DNA of 64,000 nucleotides, taken from NCBI RefSeq assembly GCF_025642155.1, contig NZ_CP106798.1, positions 7,626,001 through 7,690,000 of the forward strand, read 5' to 3'. The translations under genes were made by a program, and so were the position numbers. The notes below the pieces were generated by a model that was not told where the DNA came from, did no database searches, and saw only the letters and a list, made by a program, of their open reading frames with translations. The DNA comes from Streptomyces sp. HUAS 15-9 (GTDB taxonomy: Bacteria > Actinomycetota > Actinomycetes > Streptomycetales > Streptomycetaceae). Positions 53,768-61,858 of the stretch are shown one piece after another. Each line of letters begins with the position of its first letter. Position 1 is the first letter of the stretch.

Positions 53768-54436
53768 ATGACGACCGAAGGCATCGACATCCCGGACCGC
53801 CGGGGCCGTACCGGACTCGACCGGACCGGGCTGGAGCTGAGCCGCAATCCGCGGGTCAAGGTCCGCGAGGTGAAGCTCCTGTCCAGTCACTGGTACGTCG
53901 AACGTGCCACCACCTTCGACATCCGGCGCTCCGACGGGACCTGGAGCACCCAGCAGCGCGAGACGCACGACCGGGGCAACGGCGCCACCCTGCTGCTGTA
54001 CGACAAGGGACGCGAAACCGTGCTGCTCACCCGGCAGTTCCGCTTCCCGGTGTATGTCAACGGGCACCCGGACGGCATGCTGGTGGAGACGCCGGGCGGG
54101 CTGCTCGACGACGATGACGAGCACCCGGAGATCGCCGTCAGGCGCGAGGCGGTGGAGGAGACCGGGCACACCGTCGGCGCGGTGGAGCACGTCTTCGACG
54201 TCTATATGAGCCCGGGCTCGGTCACCGAACGCGTCAGCTTCTACGCGGCCGCCTACGGTCCCTCCACCCGCACCCACGAGGGCGGGGGACTGGACGAGGA
54301 GGGCGAGGACATCGAGATCCTCGAACTCCCCTTCCGCAGGGCCCTGGAGATGATCCGCACCGGCGAGATCGCCGACGCCAAGACCATCATGCTCCTCCAA
54401 TGGGCGGCGCTGGACGGGCCGTTCGCCGCGGCGTGA
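53768..54436 (+). CDS. NUDIX hydrolase, NudK/GDP-mannose pyrophosphatase-like
   Basis: 222 residues. The NUDIX box is GGLLDDDDEHPEIAVRREAV followed by EETG, which has one residue more than the canonical GX5E spacing. VLLTRQFRFPVYVNGHPDGM and VETPGG before it match the GDP-mannose/ADP-sugar pyrophosphatase group. It would hydrolyse nucleotide sugars to sugar phosphate plus NMP. ATG 53768 has AGAGAGG 5 bases upstream. Confidence 0.9.
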   Translation: MTTEGIDIPDRRGRTGLDRTGLELSRNPRVKVREVKLLSSHWYVERATTFDIRRSDGTWSTQQRETHDRGNGATLLLYDKGRETVLLTRQFRFPVYVNGHPDGMLVETPGGLLDDDDEHPEIAVRREAVEETGHTVGAVEHVFDVYMSPGSVTERVSFYAAAYGPSTRTHEGGGLDEEGEDIEILELPFRRALEMIRTGEIADAKTIMLLQWAALDGPFAAA

Positions 54437-54449
54437 TACCAGCTGCCTC

Positions 54450-54480
54450 TTGACTTGAAGCGCGCTTCAAGCTGAAGACT
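54450..54480 (+). promoter_or_regulatory. MerR-type promoter with an 18-bp perfect palindrome in a 19-bp spacer
   Basis: TTGACT (54450-54455) and AAGACT (54475-54480) are separated by 19 bases, 1-2 more than optimal, and CTTGAAGCGCGCTTCAAG (54454-54471) fills the spacer. This is the standard layout of MerR-activated promoters. It lies 50 bases before the aldo/keto reductase start. No merR gene is in the neighbourhood. Confidence 0.7.
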
Positions 54481-54530
54481 CCTGTCCGCGCACCCGACGT
54501 TCCGGGTGCGCGGACGGAGGGAGCAGCGGC

Positions 54531-55405
54531 ATGAGGTACCGCACCATCGGGACCGGTCCGGCCACCCCTCGCAGGGCGAGCGTGCTCGCGCTCGGCGCGA
54601 TGCTGTTCGGGTCGCGGACGGACGAGAGACCTCCTTCGCCGTGCTCGACCGCTATGTCGAGGCCGGCGGGAGCTTCATCGACACGTCCGACAACTCCCGG
54701 CCGCTGGTCCCGGGCACGAGCCATGTCGACCATCTGGAGGGACTGTCGGCCAAGGTCATCCGCGAGTCGGCCGAGCGGAGCCGGGAACGCCTCGGGGTGG
54801 CGAATCTCGATCTGCTGTACGCGCACATAGAGGACCGGACGGTCCCGCTGCGGGAGACAGTCGAAGGGTTCGCCGCGGTGGTCGCCGAGGGCGCCGTCGG
54901 CCTGCTCGGCGTCAGCAACCACGCGGTGTGGCGGGTCGAGCGGGCCCGGGCCCTGGCGGCCGCCGCGGGTCTGCCCGGATACGAGGTGCTCCAGTACCAG
55001 CACAGCCTCCTGCGACCGCGCACGGACGTACCGAGCGACCTCTTCCCGGACGGCAGCCTGGGCGGCACGGACGCCCAGCTCCTGGACTACCTGCGCGCGG
55101 AACCGGGACTGACCCTGGTCGCCTACTCACCCTTGCTGAAGGGCGCCTACACCCGGGCGGACAAACCGCTGGACGCCGACTTCGACCACCCCGGCACCCC
55201 GCCCCGCCTCGCCGCCCTGCGGGACGTGGCACGGGAGACCGGCGCGACCCCGGGCCAGGTGGTGCTCGCCTGGCAACTGGGCGGGCCGCTGCCGGTCGTC
55301 CCGTTGGTCGGGGCGTCGTCGGTGGGGCAGTTGGAGGAGAATCTCGCCGCCGTGGAGCTGGAGTTGACGCCCGGTCGGCGGGCCCGGCTGGACGGGGCTC
55401 ACCGA
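54531..55405 (+). pseudogene. Aldo/keto reductase, frameshifted and internally deleted
   Basis: ATG 54531 begins MRYRTIGTG, then VLALGAMLFGSRTDER. The frame must then shift near 54627 to continue FAVLDRYVEAGGSFIDTSDN. At this point about 35 residues normally found in the family (after DTSDN) are missing, the sequence jumping to LVPGTSHVDHLEGLSAKVIR. The rest (LDLLYAHIEDRT, LLGVSNHAVWRVERARALAA, VPLVGASSVGQLEENLAAVE) is intact, but its stop codon is lost and the frame stays open into the convergent beta-galactosidase gene (to 55549). A one-base deletion plus a larger deletion make a functional product unlikely. Confidence 0.82.
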
Positions 55406-57417
55406 GCCCGTGGCTCCCGTACGACGGCAATGTCGCCGGGCGCGACCGTGACCGTGCCGAGGGTCTCCTTGCCGGACAGGAGTTCCGTCGCGCCCGGCGC
55501 GACCGGGACGTCCGCGCCCCGGCCGACGTGGTCGATGACGAACAGGTAGTCCGCGTCGGTGCCGCGCCGCAGGACCACCTCGACCCCGGGCGGGGCGGTG
55601 CGCACCGGCGCGACGCCCGCCTCGGCGCGAATGCGGTCGAGGAGCTCGGCGAGGGTGTCCGGGTCGGGGAGTGTCGCCACGTACCAGGCGGTGCCCGTGC
55701 CGTGCGCGTGCCGGGTCACGGCCGGGACACCGGTCAGCGGGCCGTCCGCGTACGCCGCGACCGCCTCGGCGCCTTCGAGCCGCACCCGCTCCGACCACAG
55801 CGTGCCCGAGGCGCCGTTGGGCACCTCACCGCTCAGGCCGACCGGCTCGCCCGGCAGGAGCGGGAACAGCTCGTCGGTGCGCACGCCCAGGACCTCCCGG
55901 AACGCGCCCGGGTAACCGCGCAGCCGCACATGGCAGTTCTCGTCGACCGCCCCGCTGTGGAAGCCGACGACCAGCGTGCCGCCCTGCTCGGTGTACGACG
56001 TGAGGTTCGCCGCGCCCGTGTCGTCGACCAGGTAGAGGTTCGGGGCCAGGACCAGGCGGTAGGCGGAGAGGTCGGCGTCGGGACGGACGAAGTCCACGGC
56101 CACGCCCGAGCGCCACAGCGGCTCGTACCAGGCCCGTGCCAGCTCCTGGTAGCGGAGTTCGCCGCTCGGCTGGGAGGGCAGTTCCACGGCCCAGCGGGCG
56201 TTCCAGTCCCAGACGATCGCGACCTTCGCCGCGCCCGTGCTGCCGCGCACCTCGGCCAGGGCCTTCAGATCCGCGCCGAGCCGGACCACGTCCCGCCAGA
56301 TGTGGCTGTCGGTGCCGGAGTGCGGCAGCATCGCCGAGTGCCACTGCTCGGCGCCCGCCTTCGCGGCCCGCCACTGGAAGTAGGCGATGCCGTCCGCGCC
56401 GTGGGCCACATGGGCGAGGGCGTTGCGGCGCAGCTCGCCGGGGTGCTTGGCGCGGTTGACCGGTTGCCAGTTGACGGCACCGGTGGAGTGCTCCATCAGC
56501 AGCCAGGGGCCGCCGGCCAGGGATCGCGTCAGATCGCCGCTGAGCGCCACGTCGATCTCCGACTCGGGGTCGGCGGACATGAGGTAGTGGTCGTTGGAGA
56601 CCACGTCCAGCTCCGGCGCCCAGCGCCAGTAGTCCAGCGCGTCGAAGTTGTGCATCACCATGAAGTTGGTGGTGGCGGGGATCGCCGGGGCCGCCGCCCG
56701 CAGCACGTCGCGCTCCGCCGTGCACAGCGACAGCAGTTCGTCGGAGCAGAAGCGCCGCCAGTCCAGCTGGTGCGTGGGGTTGGGTACGGCACCGGTGGCC
56801 CGGGGCGGGAGGATCTCGTCCCAGTCGTAGTACCACTGGCTCCAGAACGTCGTGCCCCAGGCGTGGTTGAGCGCCGCCAGGTCGTCGCCGTACCGGGCGC
56901 GCAGCCAGCGGCGGAAGGCCTCGGCGCTGGTGTCGCAGTAGCAGGCCGCGTTGTGACAGCCGTACTCGTTGTGCACGTGCCACATCACGACGGCCGGGTG
57001 GTCCGCGTACCGCTCGGCGAGCGCGCCCGCGATGCGCAGGGCCGCCTCGCGGTAGGCGGGGCTGCTGGGGCAGAACGTCTGGCGGCTGCCGTACGAGAGG
57101 GTCCGGCCGTCCCGGTCGACGGGCAGGGCCTCGGGGTGGGCCCGGAAGAACCAGGCGGGCGGGGCCGCGGTGGGCGTGGCCAGGTCGGCGGCGATGCCGT
57201 TCTCCTGCAGCAGGTCGAGGATCCGGTCCATGCGCGAGAAGTCGTACACGCCCTCGGACGGCTCCATCAGCGCCCAGGAGAAGATGCCGACGCTCACCAT
57301 GTTCACGCCCGCCTCGCGCATGAGGCGTACGTCCTCGGCCCACACCTCCTCGGGCCACTGCTCGGGGTTGTAGTCGCCGCCGTAGGCGATGCCGGGGACG
57401 GACAGGGTGCGCTTCAT
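55399..57417 (-). CDS. Beta-galactosidase, glycoside hydrolase family 42
   Basis: 672 residues. The GH42 N-terminus IAYGGDYNPEQWPEEVWAED leads into a TIM barrel; the acid/base Glu is in WHVHNEYGCHN and the nucleophile Glu in LLMEHSTGAVNWQPVN. Trimerisation and C-terminal domains follow. It lacks a signal peptide, so it works on galactosides imported by the transporter encoded just upstream. ATG 57417 overlaps the stop of a 31-codon ORF as ATGA. Its 3' end overlaps the aldo/keto reductase pseudogene tail. Confidence 0.93.
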   Translation of the reverse strand: MKRTLSVPGIAYGGDYNPEQWPEEVWAEDVRLMREAGVNMVSVGIFSWALMEPSEGVYDFSRMDRILDLLQENGIAADLATPTAAPPAWFFRAHPEALPVDRDGRTLSYGSRQTFCPSSPAYREAALRIAGALAERYADHPAVVMWHVHNEYGCHNAACYCDTSAEAFRRWLRARYGDDLAALNHAWGTTFWSQWYYDWDEILPPRATGAVPNPTHQLDWRRFCSDELLSLCTAERDVLRAAAPAIPATTNFMVMHNFDALDYWRWAPELDVVSNDHYLMSADPESEIDVALSGDLTRSLAGGPWLLMEHSTGAVNWQPVNRAKHPGELRRNALAHVAHGADGIAYFQWRAAKAGAEQWHSAMLPHSGTDSHIWRDVVRLGADLKALAEVRGSTGAAKVAIVWDWNARWAVELPSQPSGELRYQELARAWYEPLWRSGVAVDFVRPDADLSAYRLVLAPNLYLVDDTGAANLTSYTEQGGTLVVGFHSGAVDENCHVRLRGYPGAFREVLGVRTDELFPLLPGEPVGLSGEVPNGASGTLWSERVRLEGAEAVAAYADGPLTGVPAVTRHAHGTGTAWYVATLPDPDTLAELLDRIRAEAGVAPVRTAPPGVEVVLRRGTDADYLFVIDHVGRGADVPVAPGATELLSGKETLGTVTVAPGDIAVVREPRAR

Positions 57418-57509
57418 CGGGTGGCTCCGGACTGCCGGCCCTCCTCGTGGACCCGGGCGGAGCGCGGGTCCACGAGGAACGAGGCGACGGGGGTGAACGG
57501 GTTGTGCAC
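57414..57509 (-). CDS. Small ORF (31 aa) between the permease and beta-galactosidase genes, carrying a hairpin
   Basis: GTG 57509 to TGA 57414 on the minus strand, encoding HNPFTPVASFLVDPRSARVH and a short tail; the TGA overlaps the beta-galactosidase ATG (ATGA). A GA-rich stretch (GAAAGAGAA) precedes the GTG. Within it TCCTCGTGGACCCG and CGGGTCCACGAGGA (57442-57478) form a perfect 14-bp stem. It could be a coupling peptide, or the hairpin could tune expression between transporter and enzyme and the ORF be incidental. Confidence 0.4.
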   Translation of the reverse strand: MHNPFTPVASFLVDPRSARVHEEGRQSGATR

Positions 57510-57535
57510 GGGGTTCTCTTTCAAGTGGAGCCGGG

Positions 57536-58432
57536 TCAGCCCTTGTTGGAGCCCAGGGTGAGACCGCTGACGAACTGCCGCTGGAGCGCGAAGTACACGA
57601 TCAGCGTGGGGATCGCGGTGAGCAGGGCGCCGGCGGCGACCAGGTTGGGGTCCGTGAAGTACTGGCCGGAGAGGTTGTTCAGGGCCGAGGTGATCGGCAT
57701 GTTCTCGCCGGTCGAGATCAGTACGAGGGCCCAGAAGAAGTCGTTGTAGATCCAGATCGACAACAGGGTGGCCAGAGCCGCCATGGCCGGCTTGCACAGC
57801 GGCAGCGTGATCTGCCAGTACAGCCGCCACACCGAGGCGCCGTCCACGAGCGCGGCCTCGGTCAGTTCGTGCGGCAGCGAGCGCATGTAGTTGCTGAGCA
57901 CGAACGCGCAGAAGCCGGACTGGAACGCCACATGGATCAGCACCAGGCCGAGCGCGGAGTCGTACAGTTTGCCGCTCTGCGTGATGCCGGGCAGGTCGGT
58001 GAGCAGGTACATCCGGTACAGCGGGGTGATGATGACCTGCTGCGGAAGCAGGTTGCCCGCCGTGAAGACCAGCAGCAGCGCGAGGTTGAGGCGGAAGTCG
58101 AATCGGCTGACGTAGAAGGCGACCATCGACGACAGGAACAGCGTGAGCAGCACGGCCGGCACCGCGATCAGCAGCGTGTTGCCGAAGTAGTGCGTCATGT
58201 CCGACTGTTCGAACGCGTTCTTGAAGTTGTCGAAGTTCAGCGTGTCCGGCCAGGACACATAGCCCTTCTCGCTGGTCTCGCTGTACGGGCGCAGTGCCGA
58301 GAAGATCGCCCACAGCAGCGGGGCGAGCCAGGCCAGAGCCGTGCCGGCGAGGAAGACGTGCAGCAGGATGCGGGCGGGGCGGACGGGCGCGCGCTTCTTG
58401 AGCGCGCCGGCCGCGAGGGTGGGGGCGCTCAC
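57536..58432 (-). CDS. Carbohydrate ABC transporter permease (MalG-type)
   Basis: 298 residues with six predicted membrane helices. The ATPase-contact EAA loop is EAALVDGASVWRLYWQITLP. It pairs with the upstream permease (GTGA overlap) and the binding protein to import a sugar, probably a galactoside given the beta-galactosidase downstream. No ATPase gene is in the operon; Streptomyces sugar importers commonly share the ATPase MsiK. GTG 58432 is set by the overlap. Confidence 0.93.
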   Translation of the reverse strand: MSAPTLAAGALKKRAPVRPARILLHVFLAGTALAWLAPLLWAIFSALRPYSETSEKGYVSWPDTLNFDNFKNAFEQSDMTHYFGNTLLIAVPAVLLTLFLSSMVAFYVSRFDFRLNLALLLVFTAGNLLPQQVIITPLYRMYLLTDLPGITQSGKLYDSALGLVLIHVAFQSGFCAFVLSNYMRSLPHELTEAALVDGASVWRLYWQITLPLCKPAMAALATLLSIWIYNDFFWALVLISTGENMPITSALNNLSGQYFTDPNLVAAGALLTAIPTLIVYFALQRQFVSGLTLGSNKG

Positions 58433-59421
58433 GATCGCCGCTCCTTCCGGAAGGTGGCCACCAGGTAGGGGATGATCACGGCGAGCGAGATGACCAGCAG
58501 GACCACCGCGATCGCCGACCCGTAACCGATGCGGCTGGACTCGCCGATGATGTTGTTGGTCACCAGGATCGACAGCAACTCGGTGCCCTGGGCGCCCTTG
58601 TTGAACACGAACACCAGGTCGAAGGCGCGCAGGGCCTCGATGATGGTGACGACCAGGACCACCGTGTTGGTGGGGCGCAGCGTCGGGAAGATGACGCTCT
58701 TGAACGTCTGCCACTCATTGGCGCCGTCCAGCGCGGAGGCTTCCCTGAGCGACGGGTCGACGCTCTTCAGGCCGGCCAGGTACAGGATCATCATGTAGCC
58801 GGTGTGCCGCCAGGACGCGGCGATGAGGACGGCCCACAGATTGAGCTTGGGGTCGCCGATCCAGTCGATGTAGTGGCCCGGCTTGTTGGCGCCGATGATG
58901 CTGTTGATCAGGCCCGTGTCCGGGTTGTAGACCAGCTGCCAGACGAAGCCGATGCACGCCATGGAGATGACGACCGGCAGGAAGAACGCCGTCTGGTAGA
59001 CGCGGCTGAAGCGGATCTTCTTGTCCAGCTGAATGGCGAGGAAGAGGCCCAGCGGCGTCGGGATGAGGATCAGGACGACGAACCAGATGACGTTGTGCTG
59101 GACGGCCGGCCAGAACTGCGGGTTGTCGTTGAAGAGTTGTTCGAAGTTGTCGAGGCCCACCCACTTGATCGAGTCGAACCCGATGCCGTCCCAGGTGGTG
59201 AAGGCGAGCGCGATGGAGGCGAGGGCGGTGACCCAGACCAGGGCCACGTGCAGGACCGTGGGCACGCCCGCCATCAGGGCGAGCGTGAACCGGTCACGGC
59301 GGGTCAGCAGGCGCCGGTGGCCCTGGCTCGCCCGCTTGGATGCGGAGGCAGCGCCCGGAGGCGGCACGGCAGCCGCCTCCGGGGTCTTCGTCGTCATGTC
59401 GGTTGTCATGCCGCTGCTCAC
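58429..59421 (-). CDS. Carbohydrate ABC transporter permease (MalF/UgpA-type)
   Basis: 330 residues, six membrane helices after a charged N-terminal tail. The EAA loop is EASALDGANEWQTFKSVIFP. GTG 59421 overlaps the binding-protein stop as GTGA; ATG 59409 and ATG 59397 are in-frame alternatives because no strong ribosome binding site marks any of them. The pair of permeases with one binding protein is the standard CUT1 arrangement. Confidence 0.92.
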   Translation of the reverse strand: MSSGMTTDMTTKTPEAAAVPPPGAASASKRASQGHRRLLTRRDRFTLALMAGVPTVLHVALVWVTALASIALAFTTWDGIGFDSIKWVGLDNFEQLFNDNPQFWPAVQHNVIWFVVLILIPTPLGLFLAIQLDKKIRFSRVYQTAFFLPVVISMACIGFVWQLVYNPDTGLINSIIGANKPGHYIDWIGDPKLNLWAVLIAASWRHTGYMMILYLAGLKSVDPSLREASALDGANEWQTFKSVIFPTLRPTNTVVLVVTIIEALRAFDLVFVFNKGAQGTELLSILVTNNIIGESSRIGYGSAIAVVLLVISLAVIIPYLVATFRKERRS

Positions 59422-60731
59422 GAGGACGCGAAGATCTGCTTCTTCTGGCGCTCGATCGACGACAGCAAGCCGTCCACGCCCTTGGGGTTCTGGAGGAACT
59501 TCTGCAGTCCGGGCTGCATCACCGTCGAGGTGAAGTCCGGCCGGGAGTCGCGGTCCATGAACTGGGTGAGGCTCTTGGCGCCGCTGATCATGTCGAACGC
59601 CTTCTTCTGTAGCGTCGAGTAGGAGGAGGTGTCGGCCTTGCTGGAGGCGGCCACCACGCTCGGGTCGGTCTTGAGGTAGGTCTGCTCGGCCTGAGGGCTG
59701 CCCAGGTACTCCAGCAGCTTGACGACGCCGTCGTGGTTCTTGGGGGCCTTGCTGACCATGAAGCCGTCGGTGGGCGCCTCCACGGTGTCCTGGCCGTACG
59801 CGGAGTTGATCTCCGGGAAGGCGAAGAAGTCGAGGTCGTCCAGGTCGGCCTTGTTCGTGAACTGCTGGGCCACGAAGGAGCCGAGGAGGTACATGCCGGC
59901 CTTCTTGGACACCAGCGACTGGGCGGCGTCCTGCCAGGTGCGGCCCATGAAGCCGTCCTGGTGGTAGGGGAGGAGCTCGGCCCAGTGGTCGAAGACGGCC
60001 TTCACCTTGGCGTCGGTCCAGGAGGCCTTGCCCGCCATCAGCTGGACGTGGAAGTCGTAGCCGTTGAGGCGGAAGTTGATCTGGTCGAAGGTGCCCATCG
60101 CGGGCCAGGCGTCCTTGTCGCCGAAGGCGATCGGGACCAGACCGTCCTTCTTCATCTGCTTGCACAGGGCGACCAGTTCGTCCCACGTGGCGGGGACCTT
60201 GTAGCCGTGCTGCTGGAAGACGCTCTTGCGGTAGAAGATCGCCCACGGGTACGTCGTCAGCGGCACGAAGTAGTACTTGCCGTCCTCGCCCTTGCTGAGC
60301 TTCTTCATCGCGTCGGGGAAGTTGTCCCCGATCTTCGCCCACACGTCGTCGATCGGGGTGGCGAGCTTCTTGGCCGCGAAGAACTGCATCCGGTAGCCGG
60401 CGAACCAGTTGAACACGTCGTCCGGCGTGCCCTGGAGATAGGAGTTGATCTGCTCCTGGAAGGTGTTGTGGTCCTTGGTGTTCACGTCGACCGTGATGCC
60501 GGCCTGCTTCTTGAAGGCGGCGTAGACGGACTCGAAGGCCTTCTTCGGCACGGCGTCGGACGCGTTGGAGCCGAGGGTGACGGTCTTCGGGTCGGACGAG
60601 GCGCCGCTGCCGCCACAGGCGGACAGCAGGGGTATACCGGCGCCGGCGAGGACGGCGGCGCCACCCACTCCACGGAGCAGGGAGCGGCGGCTGGGACCCG
60701 GAACGGCAAGACCCGAGGGCGAGAGGCGCAT
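59418..60731 (-). CDS. Extracellular sugar-binding lipoprotein of an ABC transporter
   Basis: 437 residues. The N-terminus holds a twin-arginine-like SRRSLLRG followed by a hydrophobic stretch and lipobox LLSACGG (Cys 39), so it is probably a Tat-exported lipoprotein. The rest is a family-1 solute-binding protein (VTLGSNASDAVPKKAFESVY, DVFNWFAGYRMQFFAAKKLA, FYRKSVFQQHGYKVPATWDE). ATG 60731 has AGGAG upstream; the longer frame from 60809 disturbs the signal peptide. It is the first gene of the transporter operon and probably defines substrate specificity. Confidence 0.94.
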   Translation of the reverse strand: MRLSPSGLAVPGPSRRSLLRGVGGAAVLAGAGIPLLSACGGSGASSDPKTVTLGSNASDAVPKKAFESVYAAFKKQAGITVDVNTKDHNTFQEQINSYLQGTPDDVFNWFAGYRMQFFAAKKLATPIDDVWAKIGDNFPDAMKKLSKGEDGKYYFVPLTTYPWAIFYRKSVFQQHGYKVPATWDELVALCKQMKKDGLVPIAFGDKDAWPAMGTFDQINFRLNGYDFHVQLMAGKASWTDAKVKAVFDHWAELLPYHQDGFMGRTWQDAAQSLVSKKAGMYLLGSFVAQQFTNKADLDDLDFFAFPEINSAYGQDTVEAPTDGFMVSKAPKNHDGVVKLLEYLGSPQAEQTYLKTDPSVVAASSKADTSSYSTLQKKAFDMISGAKSLTQFMDRDSRPDFTSTVMQPGLQKFLQNPKGVDGLLSSIERQKKQIFASS

Positions 60732-60798
60732 GGCGGCTCCTGAAGGCAGGGGTTCGGTCAAGGGGGTGAGCCGGCCTCCGAAAGGTCCTCGAAACCGA

Positions 60799-60940
60799 TC
60801 AGAAACCAACTCGACCGAACATCGTGGGCCTAATATCAGCCGCAGGTCCTTGCATGCGTCAATACCTCACGTCCCTCTCATGCGTCTCTTGCCCGAAACG
60901 TAATCGACACGATCACTCGCAAGTTCGTTCAGAAACCAAC
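60799..60940. repeat. Direct repeat TCAGAAACCAAC flanking the transporter promoter
   Basis: The 12-base sequence occurs at 60799-60810 and 60929-60940, 130 bases apart, on either side of the promoter candidate. Both copies adjoin CGA/GTTCG-type bases. They may be operators for the neighbouring GntR regulator, allowing looping. Confidence 0.45.
60833..60862 (-). promoter_or_regulatory. Promoter of the sugar transporter operon
   Basis: On the minus strand TTGACG (60862-60857) and TGATAT (60838-60833) are 18 bases apart, about 100 bases upstream of the binding-protein start. These are good matches in a GC-rich genome. Confidence 0.6.
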
Positions 60941-60948
60941 AGCCACAG

Positions 60949-60979
60949 AGCCCCCACGGCGCGGACGGCCGTGGGGGCT
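60949..60979. terminator. 12-bp hairpin after the GntR gene
   Basis: AGCCCCCACGGC (60949-60960) and GCCGTGGGGGCT (60968-60979) pair perfectly with a 7-base loop, 22 bases beyond the GntR stop. It separates the regulator's transcript from the transporter operon on the same strand. Confidence 0.8.
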
Positions 60980-61001
60980 GATGTGAGGGGGAGGCTTCCG
61001 G

Positions 61002-61787
61002 TTACGGTCTGACCAGGAGCTGGAAGTCGAAGGCGTACCTCGACGCCCGGTAGACGTGCGTCCCGTACTCGACGGGCCGGCCCGTGACGTCGTACGCCGT
61101 GCGCCGCATGGTGAGCAGTGCGGCGCCCTCCTTCTCGTCGAGGCGGGCGGCCTCCTCGGCGGTGGCGGAGCGGGCGCCGACGGTCTGGTGGGCGCTGTGC
61201 AGGGTGATGCCCGCCGCGCGCATCATCCGGTACAGACCGGTCGACTCCAGTCGCGCCGTGTCGAGTTCGAGCAGGGTCGCGGGCAGGTAGTTGCACAGAA
61301 ACGCCACGGGCTGGCCGTGGGCGCAGCGCAGCCGCTCCAGCAGCGTGACCTCGCTGCCCTGCGCGACGCCGAGGGCGGCGGCCACATCCGCGGTCGCCGG
61401 TACCCCCTCGTTGCGCAGCACCCGCGTGGTCGGGCCCTGTCCGGCCGACTCCAGGTCGTCGTAGAGACTGCTGAGTTCCAGCGGCCGCTTGACCTGGCTG
61501 TGCACCACCTGCGTACCGACTCCGCGCCTGCGGACCAACAGGCCCTTGTCGACCAGGGACTGGATCGCCTGGCGGACCGTGGGCCGGGACAGGCCCAGGC
61601 GTACGGAGAGGTCGATCTCGTTGCCCAGGAGGTTCCCCGGGGCCAGCACCCCGTGCTCGATCGCCGCCTCCAGCTGCTGGGCCAGCTGGTAGTAGAGCGG
61701 CACCGGACTGGCCCGGTCCAGGGCGAAGTCCAGGGTGTCGAGCGCGGAGCCGGCCGCCGGACGAGGCTGATCAGCCGATCTCGCCAC
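61002..61787 (-). CDS. GntR-family transcriptional regulator (HutC/UTRA type)
   Basis: 261 residues. The winged helix-turn-helix lies at about residues 30-95 (PLYYQLAQQLEAAIEHGVLA, RLGLSRPTVRQAIQSLVDKG) and a UTRA ligand domain follows (TLLERLRCAHGQPVAFLCNY, TMRRTAYDVTGRPVEYGTHV). UTRA regulators sense sugars or their phosphates. It lies between iolD and the transporter operon, so it could control either or both; the repeats at 60799-60940 and the inverted repeat at 63955-63998 are candidate targets. Confidence 0.9.
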   Translation of the reverse strand: MARSADQPRPAAGSALDTLDFALDRASPVPLYYQLAQQLEAAIEHGVLAPGNLLGNEIDLSVRLGLSRPTVRQAIQSLVDKGLLVRRRGVGTQVVHSQVKRPLELSSLYDDLESAGQGPTTRVLRNEGVPATADVAAALGVAQGSEVTLLERLRCAHGQPVAFLCNYLPATLLELDTARLESTGLYRMMRAAGITLHSAHQTVGARSATAEEAARLDEKEGAALLTMRRTAYDVTGRPVEYGTHVYRASRYAFDFQLLVRP

Positions 61788-61858
61788 CGGAGCACCTCCT
61801 TCTGAAGAGCGCGGACGGGATCAGGAGTGGCTGGGCAAGCCGAGGCCGCGGGGGGAGT

